This document shows, in pieces, positions 10,388-21,300 of a stretch of 64,000 nucleotides of DNA. How positions within the stretch are numbered: position 1 is the stretch's first letter; the number at the start of each line of letters is the position of its first letter. The notes under the pieces were generated by a model. That model was not told the origin of the DNA. It ran no database searches and saw only the letters and a program-made list of their open reading frames with translations. The stretch is from Podocnemis expansa. Lineage: Eukaryota > Chordata > Testudines > Podocnemididae. Made by a program: the position numbers and the translations under genes. The stretch is from NCBI GenBank assembly GCA_007922195.1, contig ML681963.1, positions 136,268,173-136,332,172 on the forward strand. Direction: 5' to 3'.

Positions 10388-12950
10388 GTTTATGAGGGTC
10401 CCTACAGCACTGCATCTCTCTTCTGAAAAGTGACATAGTACCTACACCACAGCCACTCCAAGTGGGGTCAGAGAACAACACATCATGGTGTGCCTCTGAC
10501 CCTGTGTGACCTTAGTCTGAGCCTGCCTCATATGGTCAGCTGAGCTGAGTGAATTAAAAGCATTTCAGACAATGCTTCTTCACTGGAGCTAGAGCTCTTT
10601 GCCTGTGGTTGGACCTCAGATGTGGAACTCACTTCCAATAGATAACAGGATGTCCACAAACCTCAGCATCTATAAGGCAAAATGCAAAACCTGCTCAGTC
10701 AGCCTCCCCACAATAACATGAACCAAAACACTAACATCTTGGAAAGGGGAGAGAAGTGATGTCCTCACATTAGGGGGTCATTCAGTAGAGGAGTGGTCTC
10801 TGCACTGGCATACCTCCTCATGTACACACAGAGCAGCTCCGTCCTGTCTAACACTACCACCTCTAGTAATGTGGCAACTCTGCCTCACTTTGACCACATA
10901 AGTGAGCTGGCCTTCCACCCAGACCACTTTATAGAACCCAGCCCCTTCTTGAGCCCCAGAGGATATAGCTTCACTGCAATAAGATACTCCACCCCAATGA
11001 GTCTCAGAGCGTGGGTCTACACACATATTCTCCAGCACTAGAAGTAGCTGTGTAGACAATCCCGCTCAGGCTCTGAACCCATTCACCTCACCAGGCTTCA
11101 CAGCCCAAGCAGACACATTGACATAGCTATTTGCAGTACTTTATCACAAGCCTGAATTTTCAGACCCACTCTCGGAGACTTTGTGCTGCAAGGGATGAGG
11201 GTTTGAGGGCAAAGTGGGAAGCACAGTGATGCACCCACAGTCATTTACCAAAATCCAACGACAAATATGCAGACAACCTAACCTTCAGCTCAAAAAAGCT
11301 AAGCATGTTGCCCCTTCCTAAAAAACATGCTTTGACCACTGTAGTCAGCCTCCACACTTCACTCCAGGGGCTTCAGTGCCTCAATCAATCCCACAGTCCA
11401 GAGCCTGGCACTTCCCTCCCTTCACTCAACGGTTCAGGCAAGCCATGGCTTGTCAGGATTCCTGACTCCAGTCAGACTCTTAGCTCACCCTGGGAATACC
11501 CTCTCTGCTTTTCTCACCATCATGCTTCTTGACATTCTTTCAGGTGCTTCCTGAAGAAAAAACACTCCCCATTTCCTCTCTCTTGGGTCCCCATTCCAAA
11601 TAGGTCTCCTACACTGCTCCCATCTCCTCCCCAGTAGCATAGAATAAGTGAGTTGAACCACCTGACCTCCTAGTGATGAGGATCAGCTGGGTGAAGGAAT
11701 GGGCAAGAGTAGATAATCCATCACAGAATGAACCTTTAAAGAACTAGCCAGCCTGTGACACATTCAGGTATCTCAGTGATAGGCACTGCACAAAAAGCTA
11801 GAAATTAAAATGGAGAGATGTTATTTAGCAACAAAGTGCTTGTCAGTGAAGTTAGTTCAAAATGTTTTTTCTTATTTTCTTATTCAGCATAAGAGTATTT
11901 GCACTTTCCAGCTGACTGAAGTCAATGGCTCCCATGACAAGATGAATTATGAGTGGCAGTTTCCATTTGCCTTGTCTATGTTACTCCAAAGAACCGTATT
12001 GACATTGCTCCCTTAATGCTTGCATCAGAGTGCTCACAGAAGCTGGGCATCGAAATCCAGTCTTTTTAATCAACAGGAAAGGTATAATACCTCAAAAGGC
12101 TGTACTCAGATAGCAAGAGAGAAAGAGTAAATGACTGTCAAACATAACATGCATAGAAATTATTTTTTCAAGTTTCTCCATTGAGACTTAGTGCATATTT
12201 TCTCATAATATGGAGATCACACCGCTTACAGAACAACAACAGCAATAATATTTATTGCTCATATATTATTTTTCATCAGCAGATCTCAAAGCACTTCACA
12301 TTCTTTAATGGCTTTATCCTCACAACACCTCTGCAAGTTGGGCAAACAAATGTGTTGCCTCTGCTGAGGGAAGCCTTAAAAATGACCCCTTGTCTCATTT
12401 TGCCCCTTGATTCCTCAAGTAAACTCAGCACAGCCTTCAGCAGGGCTAATAACCAAAAATCCTGCTGCTCTAAAACATAATCCCCTCTGCAAAGACCAAA
12501 CAGTACATTCATCACAATCTTACTGAATATGGCTCCAGCCTCTCTCACTGTCTCTCAGCCCAGCCCTTCTCAATGGGATGTTTCCCTGATCTGTTTCCTT
12601 CCCAGGGAGGGTTCAAACTCTTTTTCAGAAACAAAAGCACAATCACTCCATTCCACAATTTTAAGCCTTCTCTTGTTGTTTGACTCAGAGGGCCAGCCGT
12701 CATCTCCCTCTGCTGTTCTCAGGCTTCAGCTGTCTCCAGCCATGGTTCTCTGGCCTAGGGAAGTTCCAGATGACTCCCCAACAGTCTTCCCTGTTTCTGC
12801 TTTCAGAAGCCTGATCTGGTTCTGTTGTTCACGCAACGAACTCTCCCTTCTTCCGGGCATCCCCTTGCTGAGGCTTTCAGCCCTGCTCTTCCCCTGAGCT
12901 CTTTACTTCAAGAACTCTGGACTCTCTGATGCTATAGTCTGGATTCTGAA
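10388..12950. other. Non-coding stretch
   Basis: No exon recognised. At 11013-11064 GTGGGTCTACACACAT and AGCTGTGTAGACAATCCC are opposed and could be a relic MITE end pair. The 12240-12480 region has TCTCAAAGCACTTCACA and CCTCACAACACCTCTGCAA, typical of a worn SINE/LINE tail. 10388-10560 and 11060-11760 look unique. Confidence 0.4.
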
Positions 12951-13006
12951 CGCGCGCGCGCACGCGCACGCACGCACGCACGCACGCACACACACACTCT
13001 CTCTCA
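12951..13006. repeat. (CG)n/(CACG)n/(CA)n/(CT)n compound microsatellite
   Basis: CGCGCGCGCG passes into CACG units, then CACACA, then CTCTCT. The alternating purine-pyrimidine tract is CpG-dense and could adopt Z-DNA. Read directly. Confidence 0.95.
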
Positions 13007-13228
13007 GCAATCTGATCGTTCATCTGAGGTTCTGGGCTCTCATTTATATGTACAGGAACAACCCCATGCTCCTCATTATGCCAAACTACGGTGCCCCTGG
13101 AATGGAACTAGAGAGCTGAGTCCAATTTCATTTAATGATCCAGTTAACCTGTTACAGCAAGTGGTAGTATTCCATTTTATTGAGAGCGAACCAAGTCACA
13201 GAAAGAGCAAATTGCCTAAACTTGTAGA

Positions 13229-13456
13229 GGAAAATTTCCAGAAGGGAAGCTGTGTTAACTCTGTGCACAGCAAAAACAACAAGAGGCCTGTGGCACTTAA
13301 AAGACTAACAAATTTCTTTGAGCATAAGCTTTTGTGGGCTGCAACGCACTTCATCAGATGCACGAATGCATCAGACAAAGTGAGCTGGAGCCCATAAATG
13401 CTTATGCCCAAAAGAATCTGTTACTTTTAAGGTGCCAAAGGACTCTTGTTGTTCAT
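13229..13456. mobile_element. Fold-back PLE tail, second subfamily
   Basis: Antisense arm: GCTGTGTTAACTCTGTGCAC, CCTGTGGCACTTAAAAGAC, GCATAAGCTTTTGTGGGC, CACTTCATCAGATGCA. Sense arm: TGCATCAGACAAAGTGAG, GCTTATGCCCAAAAGAA, TTAAGGTGCCAAAGGACTC. The GCATAAGCTT wording groups it with 38837-39044 rather than with the GCATGAGCTT copies. No clear target duplication was found. Confidence 0.82.
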
Positions 13457-13459
13457 ACA

Positions 13460-14302
13460 AGAAAGTCTGTGATGGAGGGACCTAAACCCCTAGTCCTAAT
13501 CACTGAATCATCCTTCTAAATTGCACATGCCACGTTAACTTCTGAAAAAAATTGACTCCTAATGAATATATATCATTCTCTGAATAGAACTTTTCAGAAG
13601 CAGAGCTCCACAATTTGTTGAACCTGTATTTTGGATATTTGCAATTAAACTGAGGATATAATCTGTTTCATCAAGGCAAAATTATTTTAACAGCCATAAT
13701 CAACACAATCAAATATAATCAATCCATCAAGCCAAGTATAATTTAGATGCACTTACAACAATTTTGTATATATATCCAGCTCATATGTATATGAAGGTGA
13801 TTACACTTGAACAAAACCAATGTACCTCCCTGAGGGTGTCTAGCTCTATGCCACTCTGTATTCTTCTCCTACCTTAATGAATACTCCTTCTGCACCCCCT
13901 CGTGCTCCTCTCTTTTAGGGGTCTGGTCTCAAACATATCTCTTCTTTCTATACATTCACTCATCTCTTCATGATTCTATCTATCACCTTTAATGCAATTT
14001 TTCCAAAAGTGTTAAGGGATTTAGGAGCATAAATCTAATTGAAAATAGAGAAAACATGGTCTAAATCCATTAGGCACTTCTGAAAATCTTCCCTAGGTTC
14101 TTTCCTTGAAGGCATCAGTTCTACTAAAAGTGTAATTGAAGGATTTGGTCCTGAACTCAGTGGAAGATGTGAGTGCTGAACACCCAACAGGATCATGAGT
14201 TAGAAGAAAAACCGCAGGCTCTGAACCTTAAACTGCCATTGCTCCTTTGGTTTTAATGGAGCCATGCTGATTTACACTGTCTGGGGATCTGGCCCACTAC
14301 CA
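13460..14302. other. Non-coding stretch
   Basis: Unique AT-rich DNA. A worn palindromic repeat lies around 14235-14300 (TTAATGGAGCCATGCTGATT, GGGGATCTGGCCC). No exon seen. Confidence 0.4.
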
Positions 14303-14310
14303 GATATAGC

Positions 14311-15712
14311 CAGTGCTTAAAGTATAATTTGACAGGCCCCAGAACCCTCCTAATCTCCAGGCCCCCTTCCTGTATTGTCCAGACTCCAGCCCATGTAGGC
14401 CTTTGCAGTACCACATGCAAAGGTATCGCTCCATAAAAATATTTATCATTTTTCAACCTACCCATGTTTAAATATCTCTAAGGTATGAAGCACCACTAGG
14501 CAAAGAGGAAGTGGCAGTCTTAAACTGGCCAAAGCAAGGGAGTTAAGAGTCCCTTCACAATTTTCTTTTATGTATATACTGTAGTAACCCAATCAATGAC
14601 ATGAATGCAGTTTGAAACCAAGCGCAGTTTAAACAAAACTAGAATACACTGGTTGCATAGTATCCATTTCCACTAAAAATGCTCTGGGCTTAAGACAACT
14701 TCACCTCAAACTCCCTTTCTCTTTCTGAAAAGGTCTTGTAAATAGTTCATTGAAATCCGGTTCTAAACTCAGGAGACTGGAAGCTCTTAACATCCAGACC
14801 TATGGGCCATGCTAACCTTTGGCTTTGTGGAAACTATGTGCTTGATGAGACTTACCTACCGTAAGTAAAGTAGTAAAGGACATTGCAAGGACACAAAATG
14901 CCTGTCCTGGGCAGACAGGCGAGATCAAGGAGCTGACTCATCAGGCATGAACTGACTGGTCCTCCTGCAACTCAGCAATCCCTCGCTTGAGCTAAGGAAA
15001 TCCCTGCTCTTAAAGACCTTGGTAACCCAGCCTAGCATGCCCTTTTCTCCTCTTCCCCCAGTGCTACCCGGACTAGCTCTGGTTCGCTGCAAACCAGTGC
15101 CTGCTGGCAAGGGAAACAGCAGGATAGACAGACCCTGTCTGTCTGGAGGAGGGCCAGACTTCCCTGTCCAGAGCTGAGGGGTGGGGGAGTCAGCTAGGCA
15201 CACAGGGTCTCTTGGGTCTGGAAACAAGCCCACCAGAGGTGACCGCAGCCCCCCACCCGCCCGTCCCTACCCACTCAGAGGCAAAGACATAAACCTCCAT
15301 TCTGCTCTGAGCTGGCTCAATCCCAGCCAGCCTTCCCATGCCGAGCCAGCCCCCAGCATGGGATCGTGCCATGCCACGCAACTGTGGGTGGTCAGGGGCA
15401 GCGGCTGGCGCTGTGCTGTTGCAGTGGCATGTGGGGGGTCAGACTGTGGGGTAGCCTGCCCTCTCAGCTCCTCCCCCTGGGGCAGTGCAAAGGGTCCTGA
15501 GCCCCTCCTCCAATATCCTCAAGGCCTGGACTTAGTGTCTCGCTGGCAGCACCCCCACCCAAATCCCCCCCAGCAATGCCCACAACCCCATACCCTGGCA
15601 TGTCTGCGTTCCACCTCACTATTCTATTTTTAGGGGCCCTGAAACACTGGTCCCTAAAATCTGTGGGCCCCGGCATGGCATTCCAGTGCGTTCCCCATTA
15701 CTTTAACCTCTG
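14311..15712. mobile_element. hAT element, 'TTTAACCCCTG' family, long copy
   Basis: The left end CAGTGCTTAAAGTATAATTT and right end CATTACTTTAACCTCTG match the ends of 7552-7979 and 50510-51294. The CTATTTTTAGGGGCCC / CCTAAAATCTGTGGGCCCC palindrome lies near the right end. Flanks GATATAGC and GATAGCAA agree only if a 2-bp indel is allowed. The AT-rich part at about 14460-14900 differs from the GC-rich part and may be a later insertion. Long open frames inside the GC-rich part are composition artefacts. Confidence 0.65.
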
Positions 15713-15760
15713 GATAGCAATGTAGAGATGTTTGACAAAGATCTTAGCTGTTTGCCACAG

Positions 15761-15784
15761 AAAGAAAGAAAGAAAGAAAGAAAG
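15761..15784. repeat. (AAAG)n microsatellite
   Basis: Six AAAG units in tandem. Confidence 0.95.
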
Positions 15785-16037
15785 ACTACTGTAGCTATGC
15801 TGAGCACATGCTTCAAGTGCTCTGCTGAAATGAGGCCTCAGATAATGAAGAGAGTTTGAGAATCATTAAGTGTAATGAACTACAGCAAAGTAAACTTCAC
15901 AATGCCCTGTCCTCTGTGCTTCTGATCCCACACCTTTTCTGCGCCATCAGTTCTGATGGTAAGCACCTCGGCTGGCTCTCTATGAACACCTATTTCAGCA
16001 GGCTTTAGTTTCAACTTTTGTGCACTGCCACCTAGAC

Positions 16038-17202
16038 CAGTGGTTCCCAACCTTTTCTCTGCCGTGGCACACTTTGATACCTTCAAATTTTTTGAGGCAC
16101 ACCACCAATAAAAAAACCTCACAAATATTCACATTAACTTAAATTACTTATGAATATTCATGAACCATGGCACAGTGTTTTGGAGATGCTGCTATGTGGG
16201 GTAGTAGGGGTAGCAGAGCAAGGGTGGCAAAACACAGGAGGTCAGGAGTTGTGTGCAGTGGCAGGAGTGAGTGTGGGGAGCACAGCAGGGCAGGGGTGGC
16301 AAAAGAGGACAAGGGGAGCCATGTGGGGAACAGCACAAGGGTGATAAGAGAGGGGAGAGGATGGGAGAACAAGGGTGGCTTTGTGGGTGGGGCAGAGAAC
16401 CACCTGGGGAGCGGGAAGGTAGGGCAGGGGGGCCTGGTGCAGCACCCACTTCCCCCTTCTCCACAGTGGCTCCCTGCCATCCAGGGCAAATCCTCACCCC
16501 ACTGCTGCTCCCTCCCACCCCAGTGGGTCCTGTCCTCCCCTCCCCCAACCCCCTGCTGCCTGTGATGGACCCTCCCATCACTGCAGGGGCCAGAACTAGG
16601 CCTCCAGCCCCCAGCTACACCCCCCACACACAGCCACCCCACCCCCCAGCTACACCCCCCCAACCAAACAGCCACCCCACAACCCCAGCTACACAACCAC
16701 TCCCACCCACCTCTGCTACACACACACACCTGCCCCACACAACCCCCAGCAGCCCTCCCCCACAGAGCCCTTACCTGGGCTGTTTGCAGGCTGGCTGACA
16801 GGAGCTGCTCCCCCTGGCAAGGGAGAGATTCGCACACTTCTGGCCTTCAGCAGCTTTCTGCTGGCTGGGTTAAGGTGGAGCGGGGTTTATGGTAGAGCCA
16901 CTGGAACTCTGCCTTCAGGCTGCTCCTGCTATTTTATGGGGATCCCTGGAACTTCTCGTTCCGGTGGCTTCCTCTATTTTTAGGGGAGCTGGAACCCTGC
17001 CTGCCTAAAAATAGGGGGCCCCGGAACTCTGTTCCGGTGCCTTCCCCCTTTAACCCCTGGCTTTTCCCAGCCCTGCACACCCCATATGGCTGGGCTGAGC
17101 AGGGAGGGAACTTTAACTCCAGCTCTTGGGGATGCTTGCATCACACTTTGGGTGTTGCTATGGCACACCAGTGTGCCATGGCACACTGGTTGGGAACCAC
17201 CG
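16038..17202. mobile_element. hAT element with perfect 8-bp duplication and GC-rich interior
   Basis: The left end CAGTGGTTCCCAACC and right end GGTTGGGAACCACCG are near-perfect inverted repeats. ACCTAGAC flanks both sides (16030-16037 and 17203-17210). Subterminal GGCACACTTTG and GCCATGGCACACTGG are also inverse-like. No transposase is recognisable. The interior has C-rich minisatellite words (CCAGCTACACC, CACAGCCACCCC), and from about 16862 to 17056 sequence related to the 'TTTAACCCCTG' hAT family. The ~230-codon minus-strand frame is low-complexity reading-through. Confidence 0.9.
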
Positions 17203-17210
17203 ACCTAGAC

Positions 17211-17810
17211 ACACAGTTCTTATACACTGGACTACATTAACCACTGGTGTAACTAATAGAATTAAACTAGGAATTAATTCAGACTATGAGTCACAAAAGG
17301 GCTAAATGGGCCTTCTTACCAATATATCTTGGGGGTTAAAAAGCTTTTGACAATATCAGAAGAAATATGATCAGATGGAAGAGCTGCAGAAGCAAGAAAT
17401 GTGTTCTGGAGAAGAAAACTCAGTGCAGAGAGGATTTAAGAGCAGCTAGCTAAGTAGTTTCAGCCCACAGTTACTTATTTGGGCAAAAGGACCTATAGAG
17501 TGTCACAAGTCCTGGAAAAATTAACCATGAGGCAAACCATACGGCCCAGAGTGTGCAACACTGAACAGAGGCTAGCTGGCAGGGATCTAGCCACTATGTA
17601 GGAAAGTTATTTGATCGTGATCAGCCCACCCTGGATTCAATAGAGCAGCTCAGGTGTGAAAGGTTCCAAATTCCAATTTTTTGACAAGGGAATGAAGAAA
17701 TCTCTTTCCAACAGGAGGACTGGAAGCTAAGAAACATAACTTCTATTGTTTGCATTCTAGTCTATCATTCTGTTGACTCCAAGATGGTAGGTGCAGTGCA
17801 TATGCCTGCT
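17211..17810. other. Non-coding stretch
   Basis: No gene or clear repeat recognised. Confidence 0.35.
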
Positions 17811-17916
17811 TAGAAACAGTTTCTGCCCCCAATGAATTTACAATCTAAACAGCAGAGAAAGGATCAGATAAGGGAAGTAGCATTATCCCCATTTTACTAC
17901 TGGGGAACTAACACAA
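17811..17916 (-). mobile_element. MIR-like SINE fragment, antisense
   Basis: Words AGTTTCTGCCCCCAATGAAT, TTATCCCCATTTTACTACTG and GGGGAACTAACAC belong to an old SINE core in antisense. It stops exactly at the MITE beginning at 17917, and no clear continuation is seen beyond 18324. Confidence 0.5.
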
Positions 17917-18324
17917 GGTATGTCTACACTGGAGCCTTAGGTCAACTTAAGATAAGTTAAGTTGACCTACAGACTCCTGCGGCCACACTGGCTTTTATTA
18001 AGTTGACTTAAGTGCTTCCTTAAGTCGACTTAACACTGCCTCTTAAGGTTGACTTAACGCTTATTAAGTTGACTTCATTAAGGTCAACTTAAGCCACTGT
18101 AGATGGGGAAAGCCCTTAAGTTGACCTAATTGGCTTCCAAGACCCCTCCCAGAGTTTCTAGCTACCCACAACGCACTACTCCTCCATTGAGCTAGCACCT
18201 GCTAGTGTGGATGCAGGCAGTTGACAGAAGTTTTTAATGTGGACTCTCTAAGTCAACTTAACAAGGTTGATTGTAAGTCAACCTTGTTAGGTCAACTTAA
18301 CAAAGCCTTCAGTGTAGGCATGCC
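17917..18324. mobile_element. Harbinger-like MITE, GTTGACTTAA-word subfamily
   Basis: The left end GGTATGTCTACACTGGAGCC and right end TTCAGTGTAGGCATGCC are inverted repeats. The interior reiterates the self-complementary word AAGTCGACTT or its decayed forms AAGTTGACTT and AGGTCAACTT, on both strands. The possible 3-bp duplication CAA/CAC is imperfect. Class is inferred from siblings with clear 3-bp duplications. Confidence 0.8.
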
Positions 18325-18329
18325 CACGT

Positions 18330-21300
18330 GGCTATCCATCCTTCATCCATAATAATTTTATTACCCAAGTTGGTGATATTAAACAAAATAAAGTGCTACC
18401 TCTTGAGCCCTGATTTAAAGTAATTTTTTTTGCTTGCATGTTTAATAACAATTGAAGTCATCTAACTTCTGATTTGAGAACACAAACTCATAGGTCCTTT
18501 GTTGGTTAAAAATCACTCTAACCTTTGTGTTCTGTCTCAGGAGTGCCCCTCAAGACTGTAATAACTGGGTAGAAAATCTATTCATTCATAAAAGGACAGA
18601 ATGAGCCAAAAAAATTTGTGGCACAGCTGGATACATAACATTGTCAGGCAGGATGGGACTGATGGGAATCTCTCTCTCCATAGGGAAATAACCTTGTTTC
18701 ATTGAACTGATTCCATCAATAGCTTGCATTAACAGGAAATCTGCCGTAAAGAAGCATATACTGCATCACTGTCTTGTTGTTAGCCGTCAGTTTCAGAATT
18801 TCTTCAAACAGTATGGTGTGGTTAAAGAAAAAAAGGAGACTTTACAAATGTCTTTGTAAAACACATCTGTTTTACCCAGGGGAATGGAAGTAATGACTTT
18901 TAAAATGGAAAGAGAGAGAATCCAAAATTGTGAACATCAGGAAAATAGATCTTCAAAGCCAAGATCACCTCAGCTCAGAATAAAAGACAAAACCCTCAAG
19001 GATTTATATTTTTGCAAGCTAGTTTTCTACCTTCTTCACCTGTATCTGTGTGGACGTGCATACACTTCCCTGGACGAAGTTTGATCTTAGTTATGGCAAA
19101 TTTCAAGGCCATGACTTTAGAAATCAGTGTTCTGTATTTGTCTCTGCCACAGACTTCTTGTGACAAATCACTCAGACCAAAACTTTCAGAATGTGGGTGC
19201 CTGTAGGTTAGATGCTTAAATCTACATTAAGGAGGCTATAAATAAATTATCTGTTTGATCAAAACTATGGAGCACACTTGCAGTTGTCTTTCACTTCAGA
19301 CCATCAATTTAAAGTTGCCTGTAGGTGTCTAACTTTAGGCACCTGTCTTGGAAGATGGTAGTTTTAATCTGTGTGCCTCAAGTTCCCATGTATAAAGTGG
19401 CATAAATACAAAACCACCTCATGACTGTTTTGAGGTGAGCTTCTCAGGTGGATGGAACTTGACACAATGCATGGAAAGAGCATAAATGCAGGTTACTCAA
19501 AGTAGACACATCAGTTTTAAAATGCTTGGTTGAGTAGAACAATACATACAATCAATACATAGAATCAATCCCATACATTGAACTCGTATAAGAACTCACT
19601 TCCCAAATCAATTACCTTGTGGACAGTCCCTATGTAGGTGACAGAAGATATGCAGGCTGCATGGAGATAAAGCCAAGTCACTGAATTTGGATCCACAACA
19701 GAAACCTTTCCAAGTTTAAGTGACTTTGGACCTACATTTCAGTCTATCATAGAGAGAGGCTGAAAACTCAAGATCCTAGATCTGAATCCAGACTTCCTCA
19801 GAGTCTGGCAGATTAGGCTGAACCCATCTGTGCACAGTATAACTCCCCTCCCCACCCCAACTTAATGACAATATTGTCCATATAAAAACCTCAAGATGCA
19901 TTGTGAATTATAAAGTGGAAGAATCAGAAACAGAAGTAAATGTGAAGTTTAACAATGCTGGTCTACAGCAGCAGAACTGCTGTAGTATCTAATGCGTCTT
20001 CAAGTTTTTACGGATTACATATTGTGTACTTCAAAAATATATGACAAGCCTCAAATCTGCCTTCAAGATATCCTCTCCATCTCCACGCAAAGCAATCTCT
20101 GCTACCTAATTAGAGAGGCATTCAGAAACTGTCAGCACTAGGTTTACATTACATGTTCTGAAAAATTTACTAGATTGTTAACTGGGTGTTGAAAGCTGGA
20201 TGAAATCAGAACTGAATTTGCATTAAAGAGGGATGCCCTTTGAAACAGTGATCTCACAAAGAAAATGGAAACTGAGGATCTGGATCACTAAGCTTTTTAA
20301 ATTCCTTACTCAGCAGGTAAAACTCCCACTGAATTCAGTAGGGATTTTTGCCTGAACTAGGACCCCCTAATGGAGCCAGTGTGCCTCATTTGCCCACCAT
20401 CCAATCTCAGGTAAATCTGACTGAATTTTTTCAAATAAAAATATTTTTCCAATGGCCTTCCAAAAATTAAAAAAAATTGAAAAAGCAAACCAACACTGGC
20501 TTTTTCAACCTGTTTGTTGTTTACCAAAATGCCATATTTGTTCATTTGCTGCAAACCCAGTTTTCAGTAAATAAAACATTTTTATAACCACTGCAATAAA
20601 TAATAATAATAATTTATTTCCAAAATAATGTTGAAATACAATTTGATAAAACATTAAAGTTTAGTAAAAAGTCTAAAAGGGACAGCATTTTTTTCTTGCA
20701 GATATTGCATTTTAAACATACAAAGAAAAAGCATAAATAGAATGATTTGCACTGGCCTATGATATACTGGTATGTCCTGGAAGCTGAGGTTTATTTTCCC
20801 CTTTCACTTTCATAACTGTAGAAACAATTTGGCCAGAAATTTCAAATGTCATAACTTGGGATTTTGGGTCCCCAGGTTCAGAAACTTAAAAAAAACCCCG
20901 ATTTTCAGAAAACGCTGAGCTTCTATCTTTTGAAAATCAAGCCCTGAAACATGACACAAGCACTAACTAAATTGTTTGCAAATCTTCTATGTATCTTAAG
21001 AATTCTGAACACATTTTTCTATTCCATGTCTGTTTAAAATTTTTGGGTGCTGGTGAGGGATCACTTAACTAGCCAATTTTGAATCCTTGTTCTTAAGAAC
21101 AAAAAACATTTTTTTTAGAAGAGACATTTTCAAAAACATTGATGCCTAATTTCTACTGCTTGAAAAATATTCATTCCCCGTCTTCATTCACCAGAACCAT
21201 GTCAACGTGCAGATTTGTGTGCCTGCTGGGGGTAATTGAGAATGCAGGTAGATTACTGGATGTGTAAAACCCTGCTTTTGGTGTGTAAATGTAGGTGTGC

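Noticed and set aside
11013..11064. A short MITE with opposed GGGTCTACAC and GTGTAGACAATCCC
   Set aside because: Only about 50 bp, with no convincing duplication; could be chance or a deleted relic.
16148..16837. A 229-codon minus-strand open frame
   Set aside because: It reads G/C-rich low-complexity sequence inside the hAT element at 16038-17202, with overlapping long frames on both strands and no domain.
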